Source: Nephrocerus scutellatus (lineage: Eukaryota; Arthropoda; Insecta; Diptera; Pipunculidae). Taken from it: a DNA stretch of 64,000 nucleotides. How positions within the stretch are numbered: the first letter of the stretch is position 1; each line of letters starts with the position of its first letter. Below the pieces are notes generated by a model. It worked only from the letters and a program-made list of their open reading frames with translations. It was not told the DNA's origin and did not search any database. The stretch covers positions 61,165,016-61,229,015 of the forward strand of contig OX352763.1 in assembly GCA_947095585.1 (NCBI GenBank), in the 5' to 3' direction. The translations under genes and the position numbers were made by a program. Below are positions 1 to 11,103 of this stretch, piece by piece.

Positions 1-22
1 ATCAACACCTAAAGATAATTCA

Positions 23-1314
23 GTGACATTAGCAGCTTGTGATGACCATTATAACCGCAGTTATACACTCTTGGGCACCGCAATAGTAAAACTGGTAACC
101 AATGAAGGGAACGAACTTGAATGCCATGCTCTCTTAGACTCTGGATCTCAAGTGAACATAATACCGGAGCGAACTATCAAATGTCTTAAGGCGGCCACAA
201 GCTTCGACAAGATGGTCATTCAAGGAATTGGACAAGGGAAGCGAGAATCAACTCGAAGAATAAACATTAAGCTACTCTCCAAACTAAACGGATTCGACAC
301 AAGGTTGGAAGCCTTTATCCTACCTTAAATCGTTCCGCCACAACCATCACAGAATCTTGCTATTGACAAATGGCCCATTCCCAAAAATATCAAGCTTGCT
401 GATCCACAGTTTAACGCACCAGGAAAAATTGACCTATTATTTGGAGCGGACAATCTACCTACGCTACAAAATACAGTTTTTGGATGGATAGTCATGGGTA
501 GGGCTGGAAATGGTCGACTGAATTCAGCAACTTGTGGTATTAACTGTGTCACTGATGAAATGAAGACTAGTCAGTTAATTGAAAGGTTTTGGAAATTGGA
601 AGAATTAGGCCCGCTGGAAGCCAATACAACAGTCTCCGAGAAGCAATGTGAACTTCAGTTTAACCAGTCAGTTAAAAGGGACGAAAAAGGTCGCTTTATT
701 GCAGGACTACCATTCAAGGATAATCCAAAATGTCTGGGTGAATCCAAGCAGATCGCTCTAAATCCATTTGTTGCTATGGCAAAAAGGTTTTCCAGAGACC
801 AGCAGCTAAAGACTCAATATTCTAAGTTCATGGAGGAGTACCTCGCACTGAGCCACATGAAGGAATTGAACTTACATAACATTCCGTCACCGCACTCTTT
901 TCTGCCACACCACTGCGTCCTAAGGCCTGAAAGCAGCTCCACTAAACTGCGAGTAGTCTTCAATGCATCAAGCACAACTTCCACCGGGTATTCTCTCAAC
1001 GACCTACTGCATACAGGGCCGACTGTGCAAAGTGACTTGTTCGCCATTTTATTACGTTTTCGCCTACCAAGATTTGTCTTCACCACTGATATTGAAAAAA
1101 TTTACCGGCAAATCCTTATTCAACAAGAGGATCAAAAATATCAATTGATCCTGTGGAGAAACCACCCGCAGGAGACCATGCGATGTTATCAGTTATCAAC
1201 AGTCACATACGGAACCAGATCTGCTCGATACCTAGCCACAAAGTGTCTGCAGCGATTGGGACAAGAAAATATCACAACTCATCCACTCGGATCACAGACG
1301 TTGGTTAAAAAAAT
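23..1314 (+). pseudogene. BEL1 pol: aspartic protease and N-terminal reverse transcriptase
   Basis: The protease carries the active-site motif LLDSGSQV at about 131-154. An in-frame TAA at 326-328 interrupts an otherwise continuous frame that resumes with a BEL-type linker and then the RT fingers (RFWKLEELG near 580, LRVVFNAS near 945, VFTTDIEK near 1075). The sequence is closely parallel to the second BEL element at 7745-9340. In BEL elements this polyprotein is cleaved into protease, RT/RNase H and integrase inside virus-like particles. The frame is lost in a run of seven A at about 1306-1312, just before the catalytic motif. Not functional as it stands. Confidence 0.85.
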
Positions 1315-2311
1315 TTCTACGTTGATGACGGCATGACGGGATCCGACAGTCTTGCAAGCGCTAAGGAAATGCAGCGACAATTAAATACAATTTTAAGAGG
1401 AGCTGGATTCAACTTGCGAAAATGGTGTGCAAATCATCCACAACTGTTGGAAGGAATTTCGCCAGAGGATAAGGATCTGGACTTCGATTCAAGGGTAGAA
1501 AATACCATCAAAACCTTGGGTTTATCTTGGCTGACTAAATCGGACCAATTCCGCGTAAGGGCGACTTGGAATAACAACGACCGTGTCACTAAACGAATCG
1601 TAAGCTCAGATCTGGCTCGTTTGTTCGATCCACTTGGACTCATGGCTCCAGTGGTCCATTGGTCACGGCAAAAATATTTGCACAGAATCTCTGGGAACTT
1701 AAGTTGCAATGGGATGAAGCTCTTCCAATAGAATTGCAAAGCAAATGGACATCGTTCCGCAACAGTTTGAAACTACTTGATAACGTTCGTGTTCCTCGCC
1801 ACGTCTTTGAGCATGAAGTTCCAAAACAATACAGATACACACTTTCGCTGACGCTTCTGAGAAGGCTTATGGTGCAGTGGTCTACCTGCGGTCTATCAAC
1901 AAAAAAGGAAGAGTCTTCGTCCGATTACTTTGTGCAAAATCCAGAGTTGCTCCACTTCAACATCAAACTATACTTCGCCTGGAGCTGTGTGCAGTGCTAT
2001 TAGCAACTGATTTATCCTTGCGAGTTAAAAAGGAATTACTCTTCGTTTCTCGTTCTGTGTTGGACAAATTCCAAGGCTGGACTTACTAAACAAAACGGCA
2101 GGAAATATTTGTCGCTAATAGGGTGGCAAAAATTCAAGAAAATTCATCAGTTCAACAATGGCATCATGTAGCATCTAAGGACAATTCTGCAGACATACTG
2201 TCACGGGGATTGGCACCAGAAAAAATAGCGGCATGCAGCATGTGGTTCTATGGGCCTATTTTCTTCATGGAAAGGAATCACTCTGGCCGCTGCCATACTT
2301 CAAGGAACTAG
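1315..2311 (+). pseudogene. BEL1 pol: RT palm and RNase H, multiply frameshifted
   Basis: The catalytic RT motif YVDDG is at 1318-1332, in a new frame after the A run. The BEL-characteristic blocks FNLRKWCANHP (about 1408-1440) and LARLFDPLGLMAPV (about 1612-1653) follow. The frame then shifts near 1660 and again near 1870-1880, where RNase H begins. The end of RNase H, with the ADILSRG block near 2190, is in yet another frame. At least three frameshifts and a probable small deletion near 2085 make this a decayed copy. All pieces are colinear with BEL/Pao pol. Confidence 0.8.
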
Positions 2312-3192
2312 ACGACCGAAGAAGAAAAATTCCAAGTGCATCTGTACAGGCTACATCGACAACACAGGTTAGCGATGACTGGTTGTACAAAATTAGTCAT
2401 GGGAATAGCTTTAAGAGGCTACTCCACATTGACGGTTATATGAAAAGATTCATCAACCACCTCAAGAGGCGAAGTGAAGCTCGTGCCACCCAAATACTTC
2501 TCACACCTCGGGAATTGGATGACGCCTTGTTTAACATTGTACGCACCATGCAAGAGGTGGATTTCAAAGATGCACGTACACAACTGAAAATGCACGGAGA
2601 AGTCAGCAATAGCAGTCCGATCAAAGGGTTGTCACCTTTCCTAGATAACAACGGAATAATCCGGGTTGGTGGACGGATTCAATCATCTAATTTAACATAT
2701 GATGCCAAACACCAAATGCTTCTGCCATACGCCGACCCTGTCACTAAGCTGATCGCCCAGTCAGTGCATGAAGGGCATTTGCATTGTGGACATCAAACAT
2801 CGCTAGCTCATTTGAGGCAAAGATTTTGGCCATTAAAAGGGAAACTAGTAACACGATCAGTTGTTCAGCATTGCCTTAAGTGTGCAAAGGCCAAACCCAA
2901 ACTATTTTCTCAGATGATGGGTAACTTACCATACCATAGGGTCCAACCAGCCAGACCATTCATTAATTCGGGAGTAGATTTTTGTGGACCCATCTGGATC
3001 CACTACAAGATAAGGGGTAAAAAGCCTCAAAAGGCGTACATTGCCATATTCTGCTGTTTTGCGACAAAGGCTGTCCACATGGAGCTTTCTAGCGACTTGA
3101 CGACTGCCACTTTCATCGGTGCCTTAAAACGTTTCATTGGAAGAAGAGGGCTAGTCAAAATCTATACAGCTACAATGCTACCAATTTTGTAG
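2233..3192 (+). pseudogene. BEL1 integrase, zinc-binding and catalytic core N-terminal part
   Basis: The HHCC zinc finger is at about residues 179-217 of this frame (H..GH with C214 and C217). The first catalytic Asp lies in GVDFCGP at about residue 249. The frame ends at a TAG at 3190-3192. Around the second catalytic position the matching frame reads SYN where the family has an Asp-Asn motif, so the second Asp appears to be changed to Tyr as well as frameshifted. This would abolish strand transfer. The N-terminal 150 residues are the usual BEL linker between RNase H and integrase. Confidence 0.85.
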
Positions 3193-3209
3193 GAGCACGC
3201 AATCAGCTC

Positions 3210-4013
3210 GTGGGGCTTAAAGAAGCCATATATTCTGAACGAGCTCGAATTCAGATATCGAAAATCTGTAGTGATAAGAGAATCACCTTCCACACAATTC
3301 CACCAAGAGCACCACACTTTGGAGGGCTGTGGGAAGCCGCAGTAAAGTCAGCCAAACATCTGCTACTTAGAAGCGTCTCAACTGCATCTCTCACGTATGA
3401 GGAATTAGAAACGGCCATCATAGAAATCGAATCCATTTTGAACTCACGGCCAATCACGCCTGTGTCAGACGATCCAGTAGATTTAGCAGCCCTTACACCA
3501 GGACACTTCTTGATTGGTGAACCACTGACAGCTCAAGTCGACCAAGGGAGCCAACCAGCAAACATCAGTCTACTAAAGCGATGGAAACAGATACAACAAA
3601 TCAAACAGGACTTTTGGAACCGGTGGTCAAGGGAATATCTAAACGAACTTCAATGCAGGTACAAGTGGAAGGAACAGTGTCGAAATGCCAAACCAGATAC
3701 GGTGGTCATTATTAAGGACGATAATCTACCGGTTATGCAATGGCCACTTGGACGAATCATTAACACTTACACGGGCGATGATGGCCTGGTCCGCGTAGCA
3801 GACATCAAAACATCAAAGGGAGTTATACGACGAGCCATTCATCGCTTGGCACCTCTGCTGGTGGATACTAATTCATCAGCAGCAACAGATATCGGCACTA
3901 AACAGGATGACCCAAAACAACAAGATGATAATGAACATAGCTCAGAAAAGAAAAAAAATCCAAGCATTAATGATAATGATGATGATTCCAAACAGGCACA
4001 CAAGAGAATAAAA
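3210..4013 (+). pseudogene. BEL1 integrase C-terminal part with BEL-type end domain
   Basis: The frame reopens after the break at 3180-3200. It holds the catalytic Glu block WEAAVKSAKH (about 3339-3368), then INSRPI-type residues (ILNSRPITP) and the conserved BEL/Pao C-terminal domain (DUF5641 type) with WNRWSREYL near 3617. An acidic, Asn/Asp-rich tail follows at about 3890-4000. The frame runs on into the envelope signal peptide from ATG 4014 without a stop. In an active element env would come from a spliced mRNA, so the overlap may be normal for the family or may be the result of decay. Confidence 0.82.
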
Positions 4014-5748
4014 ATGTCTCAGGGATTCTTTTTCACAACAATGCTTATAATTTGCTTGATGTGGCTCTCAGCAACCCCATCAGGATAAAAAACCTGAGTC
4101 CACATCCTAGCATACACTTCGACAACATCGGAGCGGTAAACTTTATCACAACAGAATGGGATCTAATTATATATTACGAACTAAGACCTTATTGGATAGA
4201 AATGGAAAACATTGTCAACGGTACACGTGCATTACGTCAATTATGCCAACAGATGCAGCAAAAAGACATGTGCAATGAAAGCATCAGTATCTTCGAGCAC
4301 ACTGAAAAGGAACTTCGACTAGACAATAGCCTATTTTTAACCAGAAGAAAAAGAGGCGCTGTTAATATCATCGGAAAAGTGGCAAATGCGCTTTTTGGAG
4401 TACTGGACTCAGAATATGCAGAACAAATGTCTCTCACAATCAACTCAGTTCAGGAGAATGAAAATTACTTGAAGATGCTATACGCAAATCGAACCTCAAT
4501 AATTGACTCCACATTGAACATCATAAAACAAGATCAATTGGTCACAGAGAAAAAATGTATGTCGTTTGACAATCGAGATAATTAACTAATTAACAGACTT
4601 TTAGACAACGAATTAGGAATTCATCAGATTAAGATCTTCCAGCTCTTCACATCTCTCGCTCTTCAAATGCCGGTCATGTCCTCGAATCTCTACCGAATAC
4701 AATCATCAATGCTTGACGCCTTGGCAGATACACACCATGGCAGGCTTCATCTCTTGCTGCTCTCTCCATCACAACTAAGGCAAGAATTATCAAAAATAAA
4801 GCATCATCTTCCAGCATCAATACAGTTACCTGTAGACCAGGAAGATCTCCTCCAGGTCTATAAACTACTGTCTGTACAAGGAGGAATCAGCAACAACCAC
4901 GTTATCTTCAAAATTACCCGGCCTCTTATAAACCAGGATCAGTTCAACCTCTACAAGTTAATCCAAATCCCAACTATGGAAAAGAAAAATCTTTTGGCGA
5001 TCGATCCATGCACGAGGTATATGGCAATCAACACAGACAGAGATTATTACTCTCCGCTGTCAGAATCTGAGCTAGCAGCTTGCAAACTAGTGAAGAAGGG
5101 ATATATATGTACAGCGTCACAGCCAATATATCATAAGGGCGCGGAGTTTTGTTCCTGTGAGATTCATCTTTTCAACAATGTTACGCAAGAAAACTGCAAA
5201 CTCAGAGAAGTGGCAAATAGTCCAGTATGGATCCAATTGAATCACCCAAACAAATTGATCTACGCCATGAAATCAAGGACAAGAGTCAACGTAATATGTG
5301 GCAACGAAATGTCTCAAATCGACTTAAACGGTTCTGGGTTGCTGCAGTTGGAGCCACAGTGCGTGGTTAAACAAGATGTCATTACCATACAAGGGCACCA
5401 TATCTATCCAAGCAGCATCGCCACCTCCTATTCAAATATCGGCAAGATTTCAGAAATATCACCACCAAGGCTGTTCCCACCAGTATTGGAAACAGTTGAT
5501 CTATACAAACCACAAAGCTAATGGCCTTGCAGGATCTCGTCAAGACGCATAAACTAATGGAACTGCCACATCAAGTCAAGACCAATGCTGTTCACCACTT
5601 TATCATAAGTTATATGGCATTGGGACTAGTCATCACTATCACAGGTCTGTTGTTATGGAAAAAATTTCATCACCACTTCAACCGGACAAAAGGGCCAAGT
5701 CCGCATCCCAAACAAAAGACAAATCAGAACTTTACTGTTCATATATAA
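4014..5748 (+). pseudogene. env: BEL1 envelope glycoprotein (insect retroelement/baculovirus F-like type)
   Basis: ATG 4014 starts a hydrophobic signal segment (FFFTTMLIICLMWLS). The body continues in another frame from about 4052. A dibasic cleavage site RRKR at 4343-4354 is followed by a Gly/Ala-rich stretch that looks like a fusion peptide. A Cys-rich ectodomain covers about 4990-5400. A single transmembrane segment (about 5600-5655) and a basic cytoplasmic tail end at 5748. This layout matches the class I-like fusion proteins of insect env-bearing retroelements. An in-frame TAA at 4583-4585 and frame changes near 4085 and at 5519-5521 break the gene into pieces. Confidence 0.8.
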
Positions 5749-5795
5749 AACTTAATTATTTTTTGTTTCTTCTTTGTTTTGAGTTATCATTCAAC

Positions 5796-5806
5796 GTGGG
5801 GGAGAA
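5796..5806 (+). other. BEL1 polypurine tract
   Basis: The purine-rich run GTGGGGGAGAA sits directly before the TG that opens the LTR. It is the expected primer for plus-strand DNA synthesis. Confidence 0.75.
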
Positions 5807-6361
5807 TGTTTGGACTCCTCCAGCCACGCATTTTATCATTGTAATGTAATGTAATGCATTTCCTAATATATGTTTGTATAATCAGTAATGCATTTCTTCA
5901 TATTTGGTATATTCCTATCTATACTGCATTTGTCATGTATTTTTGTGTCTTCTTATTTCTAATGCAGTTCTTCATATTTTGTGTATTCTTATCTATAATA
6001 CATTTTTGTCACGTATTTCGTATATTTTCTTTAATGCATTTGGTATGTTCTTATCCCGAATGTATTTTGATAACATAAGAGTATCTCTTATGTTGCAATA
6101 ACGTTTTCGTATTTTTCTCACGATTATTTAGTATTTAAGCAACCGTATTTGTTAAATAAATTTAGTTGTAATTAGCATTCAAGACAAAACGTTTTTTATT
6201 TCTTCGCGGATTGAACTCGGTAAAAGTGCCGTTGTTCAACATAAAACTTACAACTCATTGCCTCAACACATTGAACTCGGTTAAAGTGCCGTTTGTTCAA
6301 CTAAAACAATTTGTAACGCTACAAACTAACTCGGTTTATGTGCCGTTGTTAGGACACAACA
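5807..6361 (+). repeat. BEL1 3' LTR (about 555 bp)
   Basis: Begins TGTTTGGACTCC right after the polypurine tract and ends ACACAACA, where the LINE frame starts. The middle is T-rich with several ATTTC/TTCATA runs. AATAAA at 6155-6160 may be the poly(A) signal. The last 150 bp hold three related units with AACTCGG..GTGCCGTTGTT, starting near 6211, 6271 and 6327. The partner LTR is outside the window, so the ends rest on TG..CA, the tract and the interrupted LINE. Confidence 0.75.
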
Positions 6362-7140
6362 GATTTTAAATTCTTCAAAGATTCTGGTTTATGTGCCAGA
6401 AGATTTAGTAATATCAAACGAGATATTTTTACACCATCCATGAATAAGGGAAAGTCAGCTACGCAAAGTGTAGCTTCCAATTCCTTATGAATAAAAATTA
6501 AGTCTAAAATTCTGTTTAAGCTATTTTTAATATTATTAATTTGTATAAAATTCATCGAAAACATTTTATCAATGGTTTCAATTTCAATCGTTTGAGATAA
6601 ATTGTATGGCAAAAGGCATTTCTCTTCATTTGAAAATGACCATTCAATGTTACCTAGATTAAAATCACCTATAACTACAGCAAATGAATTTTCATCAAAA
6701 GATTCTATTATATGATTAATGTTATTTATATGAGCATTATAAATTTCAATTTTGCTGCCAGGTGGTATATAACTGATAAAATAATATATTTTTATTAATT
6801 CTCTTTTATCAGAAATAACACATAATTCAATGCATAATTGCTCGTTTTCTAGACTTATGTGATCGGGTAAAATTATTTCCTTACTATTGAATACAGATCT
6901 AAGGGCAAACAACACTCCACCGCCTCTTAAATGTCCAGAGAGATCAGCATTTCGGTCCTTTCTGTATACGACAAATTCTGAGTTGAATATTTCTGAAGAA
7001 TAGATGGCATCATGTAACCAGGTCTCAGTTAAAGCTACAGCATTATATGTACAGTCTTCAATCGCAGTAGAGAGTTCTCTTAACTAAGAGCGACATTTTT
7101 TTGGTAATAAACATAGAATGAATCGAAGTTAACAAGTCCA
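6362..7140 (-). pseudogene. LINE ORF2 endonuclease fragment (CR1/Jockey-like)
   Basis: Read on the minus strand this is the N-terminal apurinic-type endonuclease of a non-LTR retrotransposon. ALTETWLHD (metal-binding Glu) is near 7035, GGGVLFALR near 6915 and GDFNLGNIEW near 6665. The frame is open from about 6915 to the LTR boundary, with frame changes upstream near 7080-7110. The coding sequence stops at 6361 because the BEL element inserted there. The remainder of this LINE should lie beyond the left edge of the window. Confidence 0.78.
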
Positions 7141-7249
7141 TTGATTGTATTGGTCCTATTGATAGAACGATTATTGATATTCTTGGATGTGTTGTTTTCT
7201 GCAAACACACAAGAATGAGCCGAAACAGCTTCTGCACCGGCAGATGTGA

Positions 7250-7740
7250 AGTCTTAAATCAGTGTTTTCATTATCGCCGACAACTTGCTTTATGATCTCC
7301 TTATTTTCTGCGTCCGAACAACTGTCTTATTTTTCACAGTATTGCCTCTAATATTTTGGGAGCTAGGAGCAGCAATAACTGTGCCAAAAGTACGTGCAGA
7401 AGGTAGAGCGGATGGTGTAGAAAAATGTTGATCATTGTTATTAGATGTAGTTGCAACAACTGATGCAAAAGAAGGAGATAGAGTGATGTCCACTTCTTCA
7501 GCAGCACCCAATGTTGGAGCGGTCGCAGAGCAGAGTGTCGCACTATGTGTTGTTATGTTTTAATTAACACGGAGGTCATTCACCTTTTGTACACTGTGCA
7601 AAGAGATAATTTTTTACCACTTTTGTCCTCTACAAAGTCATTGAACTTTATTTTTAAATGTGCTAGCTCTTTAGATATATCAGAGAGCATTGACATGAAC
7701 ACTGACGACGTTTTGGCGCAATGGACACAAGAAAAAAATG
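7250..7740 (-). pseudogene. Probable LINE ORF1 remnant, upstream of the endonuclease
   Basis: Two short minus-strand frames lie upstream of the endonuclease. One has a Cys-x-x-Cys pair followed by a coiled-coil-like stretch (MSMLSDISKELAHLKIKF, near 7700-7650). The other is Ser/Thr/Ala-rich (7290-7511). Position and composition suit an ORF1 with a PHD-type zinc finger and coiled coil, but similarity is not clear enough to be sure. The boundary with the BEL element to the right is near 7730-7745. Confidence 0.45.
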
Positions 7741-7744
7741 TTTC

Positions 7745-9340
7745 TTAATGTTTTTATGGAGTCAGCTTTTGTCCCTTCAAAATCTAAATTTACCTCTAAA
7801 TTCGCTTAAGGAATGTTTAGGAGCAATTGTGGGTGGTTTGCACACCATTTTCGTAATTTAAAACCACTTTCTTTCATGATCTGCGTTAGTTGTTCTTGTA
7901 ATTGTATTGCAGTCACCAAACTATCTGCTCCGCCGAGGCCGTCATCCATATAGAAATTCTCTTGAAGATATTGCGCGGCCAGCGGGTAACGAACGGTGAT
8001 CTCTTTTGCCAGTTGTTGTAAACACTTGGTCGCTAAATACGGAGCAGACCTTGTGCAATAAGTAACCGTGTTGGTAGTACACTATGGGCTTGGCGGCATC
8101 TTTTCTCCAGATAATGAGTTGAAATTGACGATCTTCGGGTGAGATGAAGACTTGTCTACACATTTTTTCGACATCGGTGGTAAAGACGAATCTTGGAAAT
8201 CGAAATCTAAGCAGTATAGAGAATAGTTCGCTTTGCACTCTCGGTCCTGTATACATCAGGTCGTTTAGTGAATGTCCTGATAATGTTTTGGCGGATGCAT
8301 CGAACACTACGCGCAGCTTAGTAGTGGAGCTGTCAGGTCTTAACACGCAGTGGTGTGGAATGAAGTAGTTTGGTGAGATGACTGCATCTGCTGATATTTT
8401 TGTCATATGCCCCATTGATTCGTATTCGTCCATAAATTTAATGTATTCAGCCTTTACTTCGGGATTTTTCTGCAGTCGACGCTCGAGCGAGAGAAATCTG
8501 TTAAGAGCAATTCCGTGTGAATCGCCTAACGCATTAGGGCTTTGGTGAAATGGTATTTTCACTATGAATCGATTTTCATTGTTCTTGATGGTGTGTTGCG
8601 CGAAGTGTTCTTCACATTGTCTTTCTGCCATGGAGAGATGTTTTTCATTGGTTTTGATTTCATCCAATTCCCATAAACGAGCTATGGAAAGCTCGAGACT
8701 TTCATCTGTTGTGCATACCCCGCATGCTACATTTGTGGAGTTTTCTTCTTGAAGTTTTCCTGAGACAACCCATTTGTAATATTGGAAGTCGTTTTGATAA
8801 TTTAATTTGTCCAATTGATAGAAGCTGATGATAATGTTCTGCACCCAATAATATATCAATTTTGTCTGGGCGATTGAAGGCTGGATCTGCTAGCACGAGA
8901 TTTTTGGGTAGTGACCATTCATCTGTGTTGATGTATTGCGATGGTTGCGGCGAAATGATGCGAGGCAGTACAAGTGCTTCAAGTCGTGTTGAAAAGCCAT
9001 TAATGCGAGACTGTAGTGGCACGTTGATTCGATGCTGTGTTTTGGTGTTAGTTGCTCCAATTCCATTAATGTTTACAGATGATGGCTGCATTGAAATGCC
9101 AAGTTGTTTTACTAGGCGTTCAGTTACAAAATTGACTTGAGAACCTGAGTCCAGTAAAGCACGGCACTCGACTTCTGTTTGTTCGCTCTTTACCTTTAAT
9201 ACTGCTGTGCTGAGTAGAACGTAAGAATTTGATGATTGTTTATTGGCTGCAGCAAGTGAGGCGGCTTCTGATTCATCTGGCGACCTTGGAGTTGTTTCTA
9301 TTAGATGATACTTGATTTGATGAATTGCTTGCGTTTTCAA
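7745..9340 (-). pseudogene. BEL2 pol: protease and reverse transcriptase, truncated
   Basis: Protease motif LLDSGSQVNF is near 9160. RT blocks include LWELDEIKTNE (about 8680), LRVVFDASAKT (about 8320) and FVFTTDVEK (about 8185). The catalytic YMDDG is at 7938-7952, in a different frame from the preceding block, so there is a frameshift just upstream. The block KLRKWCANHPQLL follows, then the sequence ends in LINE DNA at about 7740. A second frame change separates protease from RT near 8850-8760. About half of pol is absent. Confidence 0.82.
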
Positions 9341-10806
9341 GGCGTAGCAGTGAATTGTGTTTCTTGTTGCATATCGTGCATGAGGTGCAATTTTTAGTTG
9401 AATGGCCTGATTTCAAACAGTTGACGCACAATTTTTGTTCTTGAGCGAAATTCAGGCGTTCAGGAGGTGTTAATTGTTGAAATTTTTGACACCGAAATAG
9501 TGGATGAGTACCGTTTTTACAAAGGGCACATGAGTTTCCATTTTGGTTAGAAGAAGCAGCTGAAGCACATACCTTCGTTGATGATTTTTCTTTCCCATTG
9601 CTTCCATTGATTGAAACCGGGTTTCCAGAAACGCCAAAAAATGTTTGACTTGTGGAAGTTCTTTTGGACTGGTTATTGATCGCTCATAAAGAACATGTAT
9701 GCCACGATCTAGTTTTTTAACTAGTAGGTAGAGCAAAATAGGATCCCAAGAGGTTGTGTCGTTGTGCATTCTTGTGTGACGTCATGCAGCTTCTTGATGG
9801 CTGCTGCCGGTGACCCGGCTGATGGTGGTTCGAGCAGTTGCTGTATTAGCGTTTTGACAAGAACCCGCTTATTGTTGTACCGTTCTTGTAACAATTTCCA
9901 TGCTGTATCATAGTTTTCAGCTGTAGCTGAAAGATGACTTATTAGTTTTTCAGCTTCTCCTATGACATTTTATTTGAGGTACCACATCTTTTGTACCGTG
10001 GGAAGTCGCTGATTGTCGACAAGTTGAGAAAAGAGATCGTGAAATGCTTTCCATTTAAGATAATCCTCATTGAGTTTTGGAATGGTTGCCTTAGGGAGCG
10101 GTAGAACGTTGTTTTGCTCAAATTCTCTTTGTTCTGGTGCAATATTTGATGACAGTTTAAAATTGTCGATGATTTGTTTCTCAATATTTGTGTATTAGTC
10201 CATATTATATCCTTCTTTCTGTGGATCATGACTGCTTTCCCATATTGAAAAATGCAAATTTTTGATTTGCTCCCACAGAATTTCTTTGAGAGTCATATTT
10301 GTTGCTGTCGGGACCATGGTGAGAAACCGTTTCAGAGATCCCATCATCACATTTTGTCTTCTAATTGCGGAATTTGTTGAGAAGAGTGGTGGTGTTGTGT
10401 CGCTGTTGTTTGTAGTTGTCCTTACGGCTACAGCGGGCTTATTGGCAGGAGAGTGTTGATTTGTCTCTTCTGTTTTCCCTTTTGAAGTTTCCATCATGGC
10501 TGCTTCAAATGATTCTTGGTACTTTGTTGTAAGTTCTGGTATTTTGTCGTAGAACTTGTCGGTGAAGTACTTGTGGTCTATTGGAATATTTTCGAGACAC
10601 CATATTTTTTTGTCGGTAGTTTCGAATGCAGACCATGCCACATCTAATCTTCTTAGTCGTTCCTCATAGTAAGTAACTGTTTTTCTGGAAGCTGGATCCT
10701 TTTTGACGTTGCGAATAATGCTTTCTATAAGTTAACCAGTTGAGCTTCGGGAGGCTGTTAGTTGATTAAACGAAGTCATATCCGAGTCCTCTGGAGCCGT
10801 TGCCAT
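9341..10806 (-). pseudogene. gag: BEL2 gag
   Basis: The frame starts at ATG 10806-10804 (MATAPEDSD). It runs through an N-terminal Pao-type gag domain (AWSAFETTDKK near 10620, the DUF1759-like block LPKATIPKLNEDYLKWKAF near 10070) and DTTSWDPILLYLL near 9755. It ends with zinc knuckles (CVNCLKSGHSTKNC near 9430). The gene packages the RNA and forms the particle shell. Stops and frame shifts near 10730, 10200, 9970 and 9470 break it. It directly precedes the protease frame, as in other BEL elements. Confidence 0.75.
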
Positions 10807-11096
10807 TTTCAGAATTCCTGTTGCGTACGTTGAAGATTAGAAAATTGTTGTCCTGTTCTTCTGAACTGGATGTTCCTTGAAGATCGCGTTGTTGACAGCG
10901 GGTATTGCAATTCCGAATAAGGACTGCTTGTATGAATCATTTTCGTTCGATACTATCACGTAATAGAATAGAAGATAGTAATAGAATAGTATAATTATCG
11001 CGAGTATCGAAAGTCGATTCGAACGATAATGATACTATTCTCTCACTCAAATTATTTCAAATGATAGTATCGAACGAAAGTGATGGTACAACATCC
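10807..11096 (-). repeat. BEL2 leader, possibly 5' LTR remnant
   Basis: This 290-bp noncoding stretch lies upstream of gag ATG and left of the Gypsy-A LTR. Read on the minus strand it has TG..CA-like ends and a BEL-like gag leader. No second copy is present to prove an LTR. A foldback element fills its centre. Confidence 0.35.
10936..11084. mobile_element. 149-bp foldback element (MITE-like) in BEL2 leader
   Basis: The two ends are 23-bp inverted repeats, 10936-10958 and 11062-11084, that differ at one position (core TTCGTTCGATACTATCA). The interior is AT-rich and noncoding, and repeats parts of the terminal motif. No clear target duplication is seen. It could be a MITE or a hairpin belonging to the BEL leader. 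Confidence 0.55.
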
Positions 11097-11103
11097 CAGC
11101 ACA

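Larger units (their letters stand above)
1..6361 (+). mobile_element. BEL/Pao retrotransposon with envelope (roo-like), 5' end outside window
   Basis: Seen in order on the plus strand: aspartic protease, reverse transcriptase, RNase H, integrase with the BEL-type C-terminal domain, an envelope gene, a polypurine tract and a 3' LTR. This order is typical of BEL/Pao elements that carry env, such as roo. The 5' LTR and gag lie to the left of the window. All reading frames are interrupted by stops or frameshifts, so this is a dead copy. The 3' LTR ends directly against a LINE endonuclease frame read on the other strand, which means the element inserted into that LINE. The lineage call is by protein motifs and gene order. 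Confidence 0.88.
7741..11096 (-). mobile_element. Second BEL/Pao element, 5' part only (BEL2)
   Basis: On the minus strand, from right to left: a leader or LTR-like region, gag from ATG at 10806, protease, and reverse transcriptase through the catalytic motif. RNase H, integrase and the 3' LTR are missing because the sequence is cut at about 7740, where LINE sequence begins. Protein motifs are parallel to BEL1, but the DNA differs throughout, so it is a different BEL family or an old copy. Confidence 0.82.

Noticed and set aside
5854..6101. Hydrophobic plus-strand frames in the BEL1 LTR
   Set aside because: T-rich LTR sequence; no conservation or start context.
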